Positions 1-5,703 of a stretch of DNA of 6,442 bases are shown in pieces. This stretch comes from an uncultured Oscillospiraceae bacterium (GTDB taxonomy: Bacteria > Bacillota > Clostridia > Oscillospirales > Oscillospiraceae): NCBI GenBank assembly GCA_900756495.1, contig CAAEKI010000280.1, positions 1-6,442 of the forward strand, in the 5' to 3' direction. Both the position numbers and the translations under genes were made by a program. Every line of letters begins with the position of its first letter. Positions within the stretch are counted from its first letter, which is position 1. The notes under the pieces were generated by a model. The model was not told the DNA's origin, did no database searches, and was given only the letters and a program-made list of their open reading frames with translations.

Positions 1-1740
1 GCCGGCGGAGTTTTCCGGCAGGGCTGCCAGGGCCGAGCGCTCGACAATCTGAAATACTGGAGCGTCAGGCTGGGAGAGAATCTTCTGCAGCATGCTGGAT
101 ACAGCGGAGAGATAGTCGGGGTGATGCGTTTTGGGATAGGGGCTCTTTTTTCGCCAGAGAACTTCCTCGGGCAGCAATCCCCTCATGGCATGGCGCAGAA
201 GTCCCTTTTCATGGCCGCGGTAGTCCTTGAAAGACCAGGGAACGGCATAGAGGTATTCGGCAATCCGCCAGTCACAGAAGGGAACCCGCACCTCCAGTCC
301 GCTGTACATGCTCATGCGATCCTTTCGCTCCAAAAGGGTCTGCATGAACCAGGCAAAGTTGAGAAGCGTCATCTCACGCATCCGCCGCTCAGCGGGCGGG
401 CTGCCCGGCAATACGTCGGCGGCAGACACGGTGGCCCGGTATCGGGCGTCCACGTAGGAAAAGCCGTCGATATTCCGCCAGTCCCCCGCCAGAAAGGATG
501 CGCGCCAAGCGGTGGACTGGGCCCAGGGAAAGCCCTCATGTGCCCGAATTTCCGGATCCCGGTACCAGGGATAGCCCCCAAAAATCTCGTCAGCGCATTC
601 CCCGGATAGGGCTACTGTGACATGAGGCTTGATGGCACGGCAGAAGAGCAGCAGAGAGGAGTCCACGTCGGCCATCCCAGGCAGATCCCGGGCCACGACC
701 GCCTCACCAAGGGCTTGGGCCACATCAATACTGTCCAGCACCACCCGGTGGTTTTCTGCCTGAAGAAAGGCGTTCATCTGCTTAATAAAAGCAGCGTCGC
801 TGTTGGGCTGGAATTTGCTGGCCCTAAAATATCGGTCGTTCTCCCGGTAATCTACTGAGAAGGTCTGCAGCTGCTCACCCTGTTCTGTCAGACAGCGGTC
901 CGCCACCGCCGAGATGAGACTGGAGTCCAGTCCGCCGGAGAGAAAGGTCCCCACCGGTACATCGGAAACCAATTGTCGCTTGATGGCATCGGTGACCAGA
1001 AAACGTACGTGCTCCGCCGTCTGCTCGAAGTTCTCGGTGTGTTCACGGTCGTTGAGTCTCCAGTACCGCCGCAGGCGCAGCCCGCCGGCACCGTAATAGC
1101 CGCAGGTGGCGGGGGGAATCTCCCGAATCTGCCGGAAAGGGGTATAACCCGGCGTCCGTCCCGGGCCGATGAAGATCAGCTCTGCCACCCCGTCGGCGTC
1201 TACCTCTGGCTCTACCAGCGGGTGGGCCAGCAGAGCTTTTATCTCAGAGGCGAAGAGCAGTCCGCCTGCTGAGGGCAGGGCATAAAAGAGCGGTTTAACT
1301 CCAATCCGATCCCGGGCCAGGAAAAGCTGCCGTCTATGCCGCTCCCACACTGCAAATGCAAAAATACCGTTGAAGCGCTCTACACAGCCGTCTCCCCACT
1401 GAAGGTAGGCGTGAAGGAGAACCTCAGTGTCCGAATGCCCCGAAAAGGTGTGACCCAGTCCCTCCAGTTCGGCCCGGAGTTCGGGGGTATTGTAGAGCTC
1501 TCCATTATAGACCAAGGCGTACTCCCGCTCCCCCTGCTGCAGAGTCATGGGCTGCCGGCCGCCCTTCAGATCCACCACCGAGAGCCGGGTATGAACCAGA
1601 GCCGCGTCCTCTGTGAGCCAGAGCCCATTTTGGTCAGGGCCTCTGCGGACCAGCGCGCGCTGCATCCTTTCATAGACCTCTCTATGAGAGGCAAGGTTGT
1701 GAGTCTGTTCCAAGTCAATTTGTCCCGCAATACCGCACAT
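1..1740 (-). CDS. asnB: Asparagine synthetase B, glutamine-hydrolysing (C-terminus cut by window edge)
   Basis: Converts aspartate, ATP and glutamine to asparagine, AMP and glutamate in the cytoplasm. I translated the minus strand by hand: 580 codons are open without a stop from ATG at 1740 to base 1. The start is fixed by MCGIAG, which puts the nucleophile Cys at residue 2 after Met removal, and by AGAGGAGGG at 1748-1756, seven bases upstream. The N-terminal class II amidotransferase domain shows RRGPD (33-37), RLSVVDL (52-58), YNGELYN (78-84) and GHSDTE (101-106). The synthetase domain shows the PP-loop SGGLDSS (268-274), SGECADEIFGGYPWY (379-393) and LEVRVPFCD (482-490). Family members are about 610-630 residues, so roughly 30-50 residues are missing at the left. 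It is divergent from purF, another glutamine amidotransferase. Its short leader contains a terminator hairpin, suggesting attenuation control. Identity is firm; the subtype among AsnB/AsnH/AsnO paralogues is not resolved. Confidence 0.96.
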   Translation of the reverse strand, partial: MCGIAGQIDLEQTHNLASHREVYERMQRALVRRGPDQNGLWLTEDAALVHTRLSVVDLKGGRQPMTLQQGEREYALVYNGELYNTPELRAELEGLGHTFSGHSDTEVLLHAYLQWGDGCVERFNGIFAFAVWERHRRQLFLARDRIGVKPLFYALPSAGGLLFASEIKALLAHPLVEPEVDADGVAELIFIGPGRTPGYTPFRQIREIPPATCGYYGAGGLRLRRYWRLNDREHTENFEQTAEHVRFLVTDAIKRQLVSDVPVGTFLSGGLDSSLISAVADRCLTEQGEQLQTFSVDYRENDRYFRASKFQPNSDAAFIKQMNAFLQAENHRVVLDSIDVAQALGEAVVARDLPGMADVDSSLLLFCRAIKPHVTVALSGECADEIFGGYPWYRDPEIRAHEGFPWAQSTAWRASFLAGDWRNIDGFSYVDARYRATVSAADVLPGSPPAERRMREMTLLNFAWFMQTLLERKDRMSMYSGLEVRVPFCDWRIAEYLYAVPWSFKDYRGHEKGLLRHAMRGLLPEEVLWRKKSPYPKTHHPDYLSAVSSMLQKILSQPDAPVFQIVERSALAALPENSAG

Positions 1741-1756
1741 GGCAGTTCCCTCCTCT

Positions 1757-1792
1757 AAAAAAGGCGTTCGCTTCTACCCTGAAGCGAACGCC
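1757..1792 (-). terminator. asnB leader hairpin with U6 tract and six-base loop (attenuator / possible ANTAR target)
   Basis: On the minus strand a perfect 12-bp stem (5' arm GGCGTTCGCTTC at 1792-1781, 3' arm GAAGCGAACGCC at 1774-1763) encloses the loop AGGGTA (1780-1775). Six T follow (1762-1757), and the asnB Shine-Dalgarno begins at the next base. This has the form of an intrinsic terminator inside the asnB 5' leader, ending 16 bases before the start codon, so it should act as an attenuator. It is not a terminator for the plus strand, which has no T tract after the stem. The loop is six bases with A at position 1 and G at position 4, as reported for ANTAR-bound hairpins. A second adjacent hairpin, expected for the classic dual-hairpin site, was not found. 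Confidence 0.7.
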
Positions 1793-1805
1793 CTTGCTCA
1801 CCCAC

Positions 1806-1834
1806 AGTATATGCATTTGGAAACCGGATGTTGC
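1806..1834 (-). promoter_or_regulatory. Probable asnB promoter
   Basis: On the minus strand the hexamer TATACT (1811-1806) matches the sigma-A -10 consensus at five of six positions and is identical to the -10 of the glnA promoter. At 17-bp spacing the -35 position (1834-1829) is GCAACA, only three of six, so activation or a different start is possible. The predicted start near 1799 would give a leader of about 59 bases in which the terminator hairpin begins almost at once. Confidence 0.4.
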
Positions 1835-1839
1835 ATTTG
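1812..1839. repeat. Direct repeat TGCATTTG across the asnB promoter
   Basis: The octamer TGCATTTG occurs at 1812-1819 and again at 1832-1839, with starts exactly 20 bp apart, close to two helical turns. The copies lie over the spacer next to the -10 and over the -35 position of the proposed asnB promoter. That is a plausible arrangement for two subunits of a DNA-binding regulator, though two 8-mers in an AT-rich stretch may be chance. Confidence 0.35.
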
Positions 1840-1918
1840 ATGATTTTGGACGTAGAAAAAGGAAAAAAGCGCGCGAAATTGCCCATTGCAAACAGGGGAA
1901 CCTCTGTGATACCATAAC

Positions 1919-1950
1919 AAAAAGAGCCGTTCTCCCCCGGAGAAGGGCGG
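1919..1950 (-). terminator. Weak terminator-like hairpin, minus strand, between purF and asnB
   Basis: On the minus strand CCG-CCC-TTCTCC (1950-1939) can pair with GGAGAA-CGG (1935-1927) around a three-base loop, with the CCC bulged. CTC and five T (1923-1919) follow. It could stop antisense transcription coming from the purF leader before it reaches the asnB promoter. The bulge and the small loop make it weak. On the plus strand it could instead be a 5' element of the purF leader. Confidence 0.3.
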
Positions 1951-1968
1951 GAACAGTGAAAAAAGATC

Positions 1969-2074
1969 GGTGCAGTGTCGCGCAGGCGGGGTGCCTTAAT
2001 GCCATCCCGTTACCCGAAGGTGGGGAGCTCTATACAGAAGTGGTATGGAGCTTGTGGACAGTGTACCCTTTTTT
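1969..2074 (+). promoter_or_regulatory. Structured purF leader RNA candidate with terminal U tract
   Basis: The 130 bases before purF can fold into a branched RNA. A closing helix pairs GGTGCAGTGTC (1969-1979) with GACAGTGTACC (2057-2067), ten of eleven pairs with one G-U and one G-G mismatch. Inside it, CGGGGTG (1987-1993) pairs with CATCCCG (2003-2009) around a 9-base loop. AGCTCTATAC (2026-2035) pairs with GTATGGAGCT (2043-2052) around a 7-base loop. C then T6 (2068-2074) follow the closing helix, so closing it could terminate transcription just before the purF ribosome binding site. An A6 run at 2079-2084 could pair with the T tract. I do not recognise a known riboswitch class (it lacks purine, ZTP and T-box signatures). 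The function is unknown, and the fold is hand-drawn. Confidence 0.4.
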
Positions 2075-2097
2075 ATTTAAAAAATGGAGGATTGACC

Positions 2098-3462
2098 ATG
2101 TCCATTCATGAGGAATGCGGGGTCTTCGGTATCTACAATCCGGCGGGGGACTGCGCCCGCACCACTTACTATGGGCTCTATGCTCTTCAGCACCGGGGAC
2201 AAGAGGCCTGCGGTATCGCCACGATGAACGGCCTGGAACTCTCCTACCATAAGGATCTGGGGCTGGTGGGAGATGTCTTTGACGATAAGACGCTGGACGA
2301 TCTTAACGGAACCATTGCCGTGGGGCACGTCCGTTATTCCACCACTGGGGGCGGTCGGCGAGAAAATGCCCAGCCCTTGACGCTGAAATATGTCAAGGGT
2401 ACCCTGGCGGTCGCCCACAACGGCAACTTGGTAAATACCCGGGACCTCCGCACGTCCTTTGAATACCGGGGGGCGATCTTTCAGACGACAACCGATTCGG
2501 AGCTCATTGCCTATGCCATCGCTCAGGAACGACTGCGTTGCGGCTCGGCAGAAGAGGCGGTATGCCAGGCTATGAAGGGACTGCGGGGGGCTTATTCCCT
2601 TATCGTCATGTCGGCCCGAAAGCTCATTGCTGCCCGGGATCCCTGGGGATTCAGACCTCTGTGCATGGGAAGGAGAGGGGAGGCGGTGGTCTTTGCCTCT
2701 GAATCCTGCGCCCTGGATGCGGTGGGAGCGTCCTACGAGCGGGAAATTGAGCCCGGCGAGATTATGGTGGTGGAGGAGGGACATATCCGCTCCATCCGGG
2801 AAAACTGTTCTCGGGCTACCTCCCATATGTGTATGTTTGAGTATATTTACTTTGCCCGTCCCGACTCTGTAATCTGCGGGCAGAGTGTTCATGACGCCCG
2901 GCTGGAGGCCGGACGAATCCTTGCCCGGGAACATCCGGTGGAGGCCGACATTGTGGTGGGGGTTCCGGACTCAGGGCTGGACGCCGCTATGGGCTATGCG
3001 GAAGAATCCGGCATCCCATATGGCCAGGGCTTCGTCAAGAACCGCTATATCGGCCGCACCTTTATTACGCCCGACCAGGGGACACGGGAGCAAGCGGTAC
3101 GCATCAAGCTGGGAGCTCTGAAGAGTCAGGTGGAGGGCCGCCGGGTGGTGATGATTGACGATTCTATCGTCCGGGGCACCACCTCCCGGCAGATCGTCTC
3201 TCTCCTGCGGGAGGCAGGGGCCAGAGAGGTCCATATGCGGTCCTCCGCGCCGCCCTTTATCGCCCCCTGCTACTTCGGCACCGACATCCCGGACAAGGAA
3301 AACCTCATTGCCTGCAGGCACAGTGTGGAGGAAATCCGCACACTCATCGGTGCGGATAGCTTGGGCTTCCTCAGCAGGGAGGGACTGCGCCACATTGCCC
3401 CCAAGGCCTCCTGCGGCTTCTGCGACGGCTGTTTTACAGAGGTGTATCCCATCGAAGTATAA
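2098..3462 (+). CDS. purF: Amidophosphoribosyltransferase (glutamine PRPP amidotransferase)
   Basis: Catalyses the first committed step of de novo purine synthesis, making phosphoribosylamine from PRPP and glutamine in the cytoplasm. The protein has 454 residues, normal for the family. The start at 2098 is chosen because GGAGG (2086-2090) lies seven bases upstream and it leaves a six-residue propeptide, MSIHEE, before nucleophile Cys7. The open frame continues upstream to a GTG at 1975, but that extension has no family features. The class II amidotransferase domain shows LQHRGQEACGI (30-40), GHVRYSTTG (76-84) and AHNGNLVN (106-113). The phosphoribosyltransferase domain carries the PRPP loop MIDDSIVRGTT (352-362). 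Cysteines at 245 (MCMFEYIYFARPDS), 391, 439 and 442, with a further one at 445, fit the Bacillus-type iron-sulfur PurF, which is oxygen sensitive. It stands alone, without other pur genes adjacent, between two other glutamine genes. A structured leader may control it. Confidence 0.97.
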   Translation: MSIHEECGVFGIYNPAGDCARTTYYGLYALQHRGQEACGIATMNGLELSYHKDLGLVGDVFDDKTLDDLNGTIAVGHVRYSTTGGGRRENAQPLTLKYVKGTLAVAHNGNLVNTRDLRTSFEYRGAIFQTTTDSELIAYAIAQERLRCGSAEEAVCQAMKGLRGAYSLIVMSARKLIAARDPWGFRPLCMGRRGEAVVFASESCALDAVGASYEREIEPGEIMVVEEGHIRSIRENCSRATSHMCMFEYIYFARPDSVICGQSVHDARLEAGRILAREHPVEADIVVGVPDSGLDAAMGYAEESGIPYGQGFVKNRYIGRTFITPDQGTREQAVRIKLGALKSQVEGRRVVMIDDSIVRGTTSRQIVSLLREAGAREVHMRSSAPPFIAPCYFGTDIPDKENLIACRHSVEEIRTLIGADSLGFLSREGLRHIAPKASCGFCDGCFTEVYPIEV

Positions 3463-3561
3463 CAGAAGCCGCCGCGCCGGGCATGGGAGTCGTATGGGAA
3501 GTGTCCAGTGGTTCATGTGTGGATGACGGCATTCCTGCGTTTGCAGTCATACAATACAAAA
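3463..3561. other. Start of purF-glnA intergenic region, no gene seen
   Basis: The 309 bases between purF and glnA hold no credible open reading frame. In this first 99 bases I see no intrinsic terminator for purF: there is no strong stem followed by T residues. Only a weak structure is possible, CTGC-GTTT-GCAG near 3533-3546, flanked by ATGA and TCAT. Read-through from purF towards glnA is therefore possible. The rest of the gap contains a dyad, the glnA promoter and its leader terminator. Confidence 0.5.
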
Positions 3562-3611
3562 GTTGCATAAATAACCGGGGCTAACGGGGCTTGCTCGGTG
3601 ATATTTGCAAC
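3562..3611. other. 50-bp imperfect inverted repeat upstream of the glnA promoter
   Basis: GTTGCA (3562-3567) is the reverse complement of TGCAAC (3606-3611). Nested inside, ACCGGG (3574-3579) pairs with CTCGGT (3594-3599), one pair being G-U. The six bases between the two helices on each side pair only partly. The element ends 27 bp before the -35 box, a usual position for an activator or operator. It might also fold in purF read-through RNA. No T tract follows, so it is not an intrinsic terminator. Confidence 0.35.
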
Positions 3612-3638
3612 AAAGATTGAAAACTGTTCCAAAACCTC

Positions 3639-3667
3639 TTGACACCGGACGTTAAAATCCGTATACT
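3639..3667 (+). promoter_or_regulatory. glnA promoter, sigma-A type
   Basis: TTGACA (3639-3644, perfect -35) and TATACT (3662-3667, five of six -10) are separated by exactly 17 bp. Transcription should begin near 3674, giving a 5' leader of about 98 bases before glnA that contains a terminator. This is the best promoter in the window. I see no inverted repeat overlapping it that resembles the B. subtilis GlnR/TnrA operator (TGTNA-N7-TNACA). Confidence 0.8.
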
Positions 3668-3682
3668 CAAAACATCAGTTGA

Positions 3683-3696
3683 GAACGAAGGCGTTC
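3683..3696 (+). promoter_or_regulatory. Possible antiterminator hairpin in the glnA leader
   Basis: GAACG (3683-3687) pairs with CGTTC (3692-3696) around AAGG. Ten of its bases, 3687-3696, are also the 5' arm of the downstream terminator, so the two structures exclude each other. Counted as a hexaloop closed by GAAC/GTTC the loop is GAAGGC, with G at position 4 but G rather than A at position 1. It is thus an imperfect match to an ANTAR site. The stem is short and would need a bound protein to outcompete the 12-bp terminator. Confidence 0.4.
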
Positions 3697-3727
3697 CGAC
3701 CCCAAGGGCGGAGCGCCTTCCTTTTTT
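3687..3727 (+). terminator. Intrinsic terminator in the glnA leader (attenuator)
   Basis: GAAGGCGTTCCG (3687-3698) pairs with CGGAGCGCCTTC (3709-3720): twelve pairs including one G-U, with a ten-base loop that can pair further. C then six T (3722-3727) follow. It sits about 14 bases after the predicted transcript start and 44 bases before the glnA start codon. It lies downstream of a strong promoter and upstream of the gene, so its natural role is attenuation, relieved by antitermination. It could not serve purF alone without also affecting glnA. Confidence 0.75.
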
Positions 3728-3771
3728 ACAACCCAACCCAAATAGTTCAATGATGAAAGGGGACACCTGAA

Positions 3772-5103
3772 ATGGCGTATACCAAGGAAGATATTATGCG
3801 CATTGTGAAAGAGGAGGATATTGAATTTGTCCGCCTCCAGTTTACCGATATCTTCGGTCAGCTTAAAAATGTTGCAATCACTGCCTCGCAGGTTGAAAAG
3901 GCGCTGGACAACAAGATGATGTTTGACGGCTCCTCCATCGAGGGCTTCGTCCGCATTGATGAGTCCGACCAGTACCTGTATCCCGACCTGAATTCCTTTG
4001 TCATCTTTCCCTGGCGTCCCCAGCACGGCAAGGTGGCCCGCCTGATCTGCGACGTATATAATCCCGATGGGACACCCTTTGTAGGCGACCCCCGAGGCGT
4101 GCTCAAACGCGTGCTGAAGAAGGCCGCCGAAATGGGCTACGACGCTTTCAACGTGGGCCCGGAGGCCGAATTTTTCCTGTTCCAGACCGATGATGAGGGC
4201 AAGCCCACCACCAAGACCAATGACGAGGCAGGATATTTCGATCTGGGACCTCTGGATCACGGTGAAGGGACCCGCCGTGAAATCTGTATGGCGCTGGAGC
4301 AGATGGGGTTTGAGATTGAGGCATCTCATCATGAAGTTGCCGAGGGGCAGCACGAGATCGACTTCAAATACGAGGATGCACTCCATACTGCGGATAACAT
4401 CATGACCTTCAAGCTGGCGGTAAAGACACTGGCCCAGAAGAACGGGCTCCATGCCACCTTTATGCCCAAGCCCATCTTCGGCATCAATGGATCCGGTATG
4501 CACACCAATATGTCTCTGTTCAGGAACGGTAAGAATGTCTTCTACGATCCCAACGGAGAAAAGGAACTCTCTAAAGAGGCCTACTCCTTTATTGCCGGCA
4601 TTCTGGCCCATGTAAAGGGAATGGCCGCCATTACCAATCCTCTGGTTAACTCCTATAAGCGCCTGGTTCCCGGTTACGAGGCCCCTTGCTATCTGGCTTG
4701 GTCGGCCTCCAACCGCTCCGCCCTGATCCGTATCCCGGCCTCCCGGGGGCAGGCTACCCGCGTGGAGCTGCGCAGCCCGGATCCCTGCTGCAACCCCTAT
4801 TTGGAGCTGGCCGTCTGTCTGGCCGCCGGACTGGACGGCATCGAAAAGGGGATGACCCCGCCTCCCGAGATTACGGAAAATATCTTCGAAATGGACGCCG
4901 CCGCCCGGAGCGACAGAGGCATTGACAGCCTGCCCGGATCCCTGGAAGAGGCGATTAAGGCCATGCAGGCGGATCAGTTGGTTATGGATACGCTGGGGAC
5001 TCACGTGGCGGAAAACTACATTGAAGGTAAGATGAAGGAGTGGGACGAGTACCGCACCCGCGTCAGCTCCTGGGAGCGGGAGAAATATATCATCAACTAT
5101 TAA
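3772..5103 (+). CDS. glnA: Glutamine synthetase, type I (GSI-alpha)
   Basis: Makes glutamine from glutamate, ammonia and ATP, the main ammonia assimilation step; the family forms cytoplasmic dodecamers. The 443 residues align well by eye with B. subtilis GlnA (444). The start at 3772 follows AAAGGGGA (3755-3762) by nine bases. Visible active-site segments are [16 protein letters not shown] (51-66), GPEAEFF (129-135), [13 protein letters not shown] (186-198), [10 protein letters not shown] (239-248, ammonia/glutamate region), [16 protein letters not shown] (292-307, including flap Glu303), NRSALIRIP (314-322) and RVELRSPDP (330-338). Arg61 corresponds to B. subtilis Arg62, the residue behind glutamine feedback inhibition. 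The short form lacks the GSI-beta insertion and adenylylation site, so control should be by feedback and transcription. A consensus promoter and leader terminator precede it. An ANTAR-domain gene follows after 48 bases with no terminator between, implying a shared operon. Confidence 0.98.
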   Translation: MAYTKEDIMRIVKEEDIEFVRLQFTDIFGQLKNVAITASQVEKALDNKMMFDGSSIEGFVRIDESDQYLYPDLNSFVIFPWRPQHGKVARLICDVYNPDGTPFVGDPRGVLKRVLKKAAEMGYDAFNVGPEAEFFLFQTDDEGKPTTKTNDEAGYFDLGPLDHGEGTRREICMALEQMGFEIEASHHEVAEGQHEIDFKYEDALHTADNIMTFKLAVKTLAQKNGLHATFMPKPIFGINGSGMHTNMSLFRNGKNVFYDPNGEKELSKEAYSFIAGILAHVKGMAAITNPLVNSYKRLVPGYEAPCYLAWSASNRSALIRIPASRGQATRVELRSPDPCCNPYLELAVCLAAGLDGIEKGMTPPPEITENIFEMDAAARSDRGIDSLPGSLEEAIKAMQADQLVMDTLGTHVAENYIEGKMKEWDEYRTRVSSWEREKYIINY

Positions 5104-5122
5104 TTGGTGAGGCGTTTCGCGT

Positions 5123-5142
5123 ACTCCTTACTGAGAAGGAGT
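5123..5142 (+). promoter_or_regulatory. Hexaloop hairpin over the ribosome binding site of the ANTAR gene
   Basis: ACTCCTT (5123-5129) pairs perfectly with AAGGAGT (5136-5142), leaving the six-base loop ACTGAG (5130-5135). The 3' arm contains AAGGAG, the only Shine-Dalgarno sequence of the following gene, so the hairpin should hide it. The loop has A at position 1 and G at position 4, the bases reported as conserved in ANTAR-protein targets. There is no T tract, so it is not a terminator; translational autoregulation is the natural guess. No partner hairpin with the same loop type was found in the 48-base gap. Confidence 0.55.
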
Positions 5143-5151
5143 TGATAGAGT

Positions 5152-5688
5152 GTGATGGACAAGGTGATTGTAGCCTTTGAAAGCGACAAGAGCTGCTGGC
5201 GTGTCAAGGAGATTCTGGAGACCTCGGGTACAGCGGCCTGTATCGTCTGCAAGTCCGCCGATCAGGTCAAGCGGGCGGTAAACAAGCAGCACATCACCAC
5301 AGTAGTCTGCGGCTACAAGTTTTCCGACGAGTCGGCCGAGGGCCTCTTTGAAGATCTGCCGCCCACCTGCGCCATGCTGATGGTAGCGGTCCAGGGGATG
5401 CTGGACCTGTGTCAGAGCGACGATATATTCAAGCTGGCCTCCCCTGTCTCCAAAGGGGATCTCATCGCCTCGGTGCGGATGCTCCTCCAAGTGGGGCACC
5501 GGTTGGAGAAATTTGTTAAGCCGCGCCGCAGCGCTGAGGAAAAGGCGGTCATCGATCAGGCCAAGCAGCTGTTGATGGAGCGCCATGGAATGACGGAGGA
5601 ACAGGCCCACCGCTTCCTCCAGAAGCGGAGCATGGACAGCGGAGCCAAGATGATCCAGACGGCCCAGTTGGTTTTAGAAGGCATGTAG
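5152..5688 (+). CDS. ANTAR-domain antiterminator with degenerate receiver domain (NitR/GlnR-like)
   Basis: A 178-residue probable RNA-binding regulator. The C-terminal ANTAR domain (about 120-178) is clear: EEKAVIDQAKQLLMERHG (129-146), MTEEQAHRFLQKRSMD (147-162), then AQLVLE (171-176). ANTAR proteins bind leader hairpins and prevent termination. Residues 3-118 have the alternating hydrophobic pattern of a response-regulator receiver, but the phospho-accepting Asp position holds Cys53 (TTVVCGY), and the usual Lys-Pro near the end is Ser-Pro (LASPV, 95-99). It therefore probably does not receive phosphate and senses something else. GTG at 5152 is chosen because AAGGAG (5136-5141) is ten bases away; ATG at 5155 is a close alternative. 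A glnA followed by an ANTAR regulator (called glnR or nitR) is known in Clostridium, where nitrogen-responsive antitermination is proposed. Control of glnA, asnB and itself is inference. Confidence 0.9.
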   Translation: MMDKVIVAFESDKSCWRVKEILETSGTAACIVCKSADQVKRAVNKQHITTVVCGYKFSDESAEGLFEDLPPTCAMLMVAVQGMLDLCQSDDIFKLASPVSKGDLIASVRMLLQVGHRLEKFVKPRRSAEEKAVIDQAKQLLMERHGMTEEQAHRFLQKRSMDSGAKMIQTAQLVLEGM

Positions 5689-5703
5689 GCCACATACATT
5701 GAA

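Noticed and set aside
121..609. Plus-strand open frames across the asnB region
   Set aside because: They are antisense to a continuous 580-codon asnB frame with all catalytic motifs.
1886..1913. Possible purF promoter TTGCAA-N16-GATACC
   Set aside because: The -10 matches only three of six bases, and other equally weak candidates exist (for example TATACA at 2031-2036), so I cannot assign the purF promoter.
2055..2083. TGGACA-N17-TAAAAA before purF as a promoter
   Set aside because: Transcription would start at about the Shine-Dalgarno, leaving no usable ribosome binding site.
1975..2097. In-frame upstream extension of purF beginning at GTG 1975
   Set aside because: It would bury the essential N-terminal Cys nucleophile behind 47 residues, lacks a ribosome binding site and lies over the structured leader. 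The 2098 start has GGAGG and a normal short propeptide.
1741..2097. T-box riboswitch for asnB or purF
   Set aside because: No GGGTGGNACCGCG-like T-box sequence is present on either strand, and the asnB leader is too short for a T-box stem I.
2077..2934. Long minus-strand open frame opposite purF
   Set aside because: It is the antisense of purF, with low-complexity proline/glycine-rich translation and no recognisable domain; purF motifs are decisive on the plus strand.
3746..3757. TTC-AATGAT-GAA near the glnA ribosome binding site as another A1/G4 hexaloop
   Set aside because: The stem is only three pairs, and the loop ends can pair to a tetraloop; this is within chance expectation in AT-rich sequence.
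3667..5004. 445-codon minus-strand open frame opposite glnA
   Set aside because: A long shadow frame produced by the codon bias of glnA. It has no ribosome binding site of note or family motif, and glnA is certain on the other strand.
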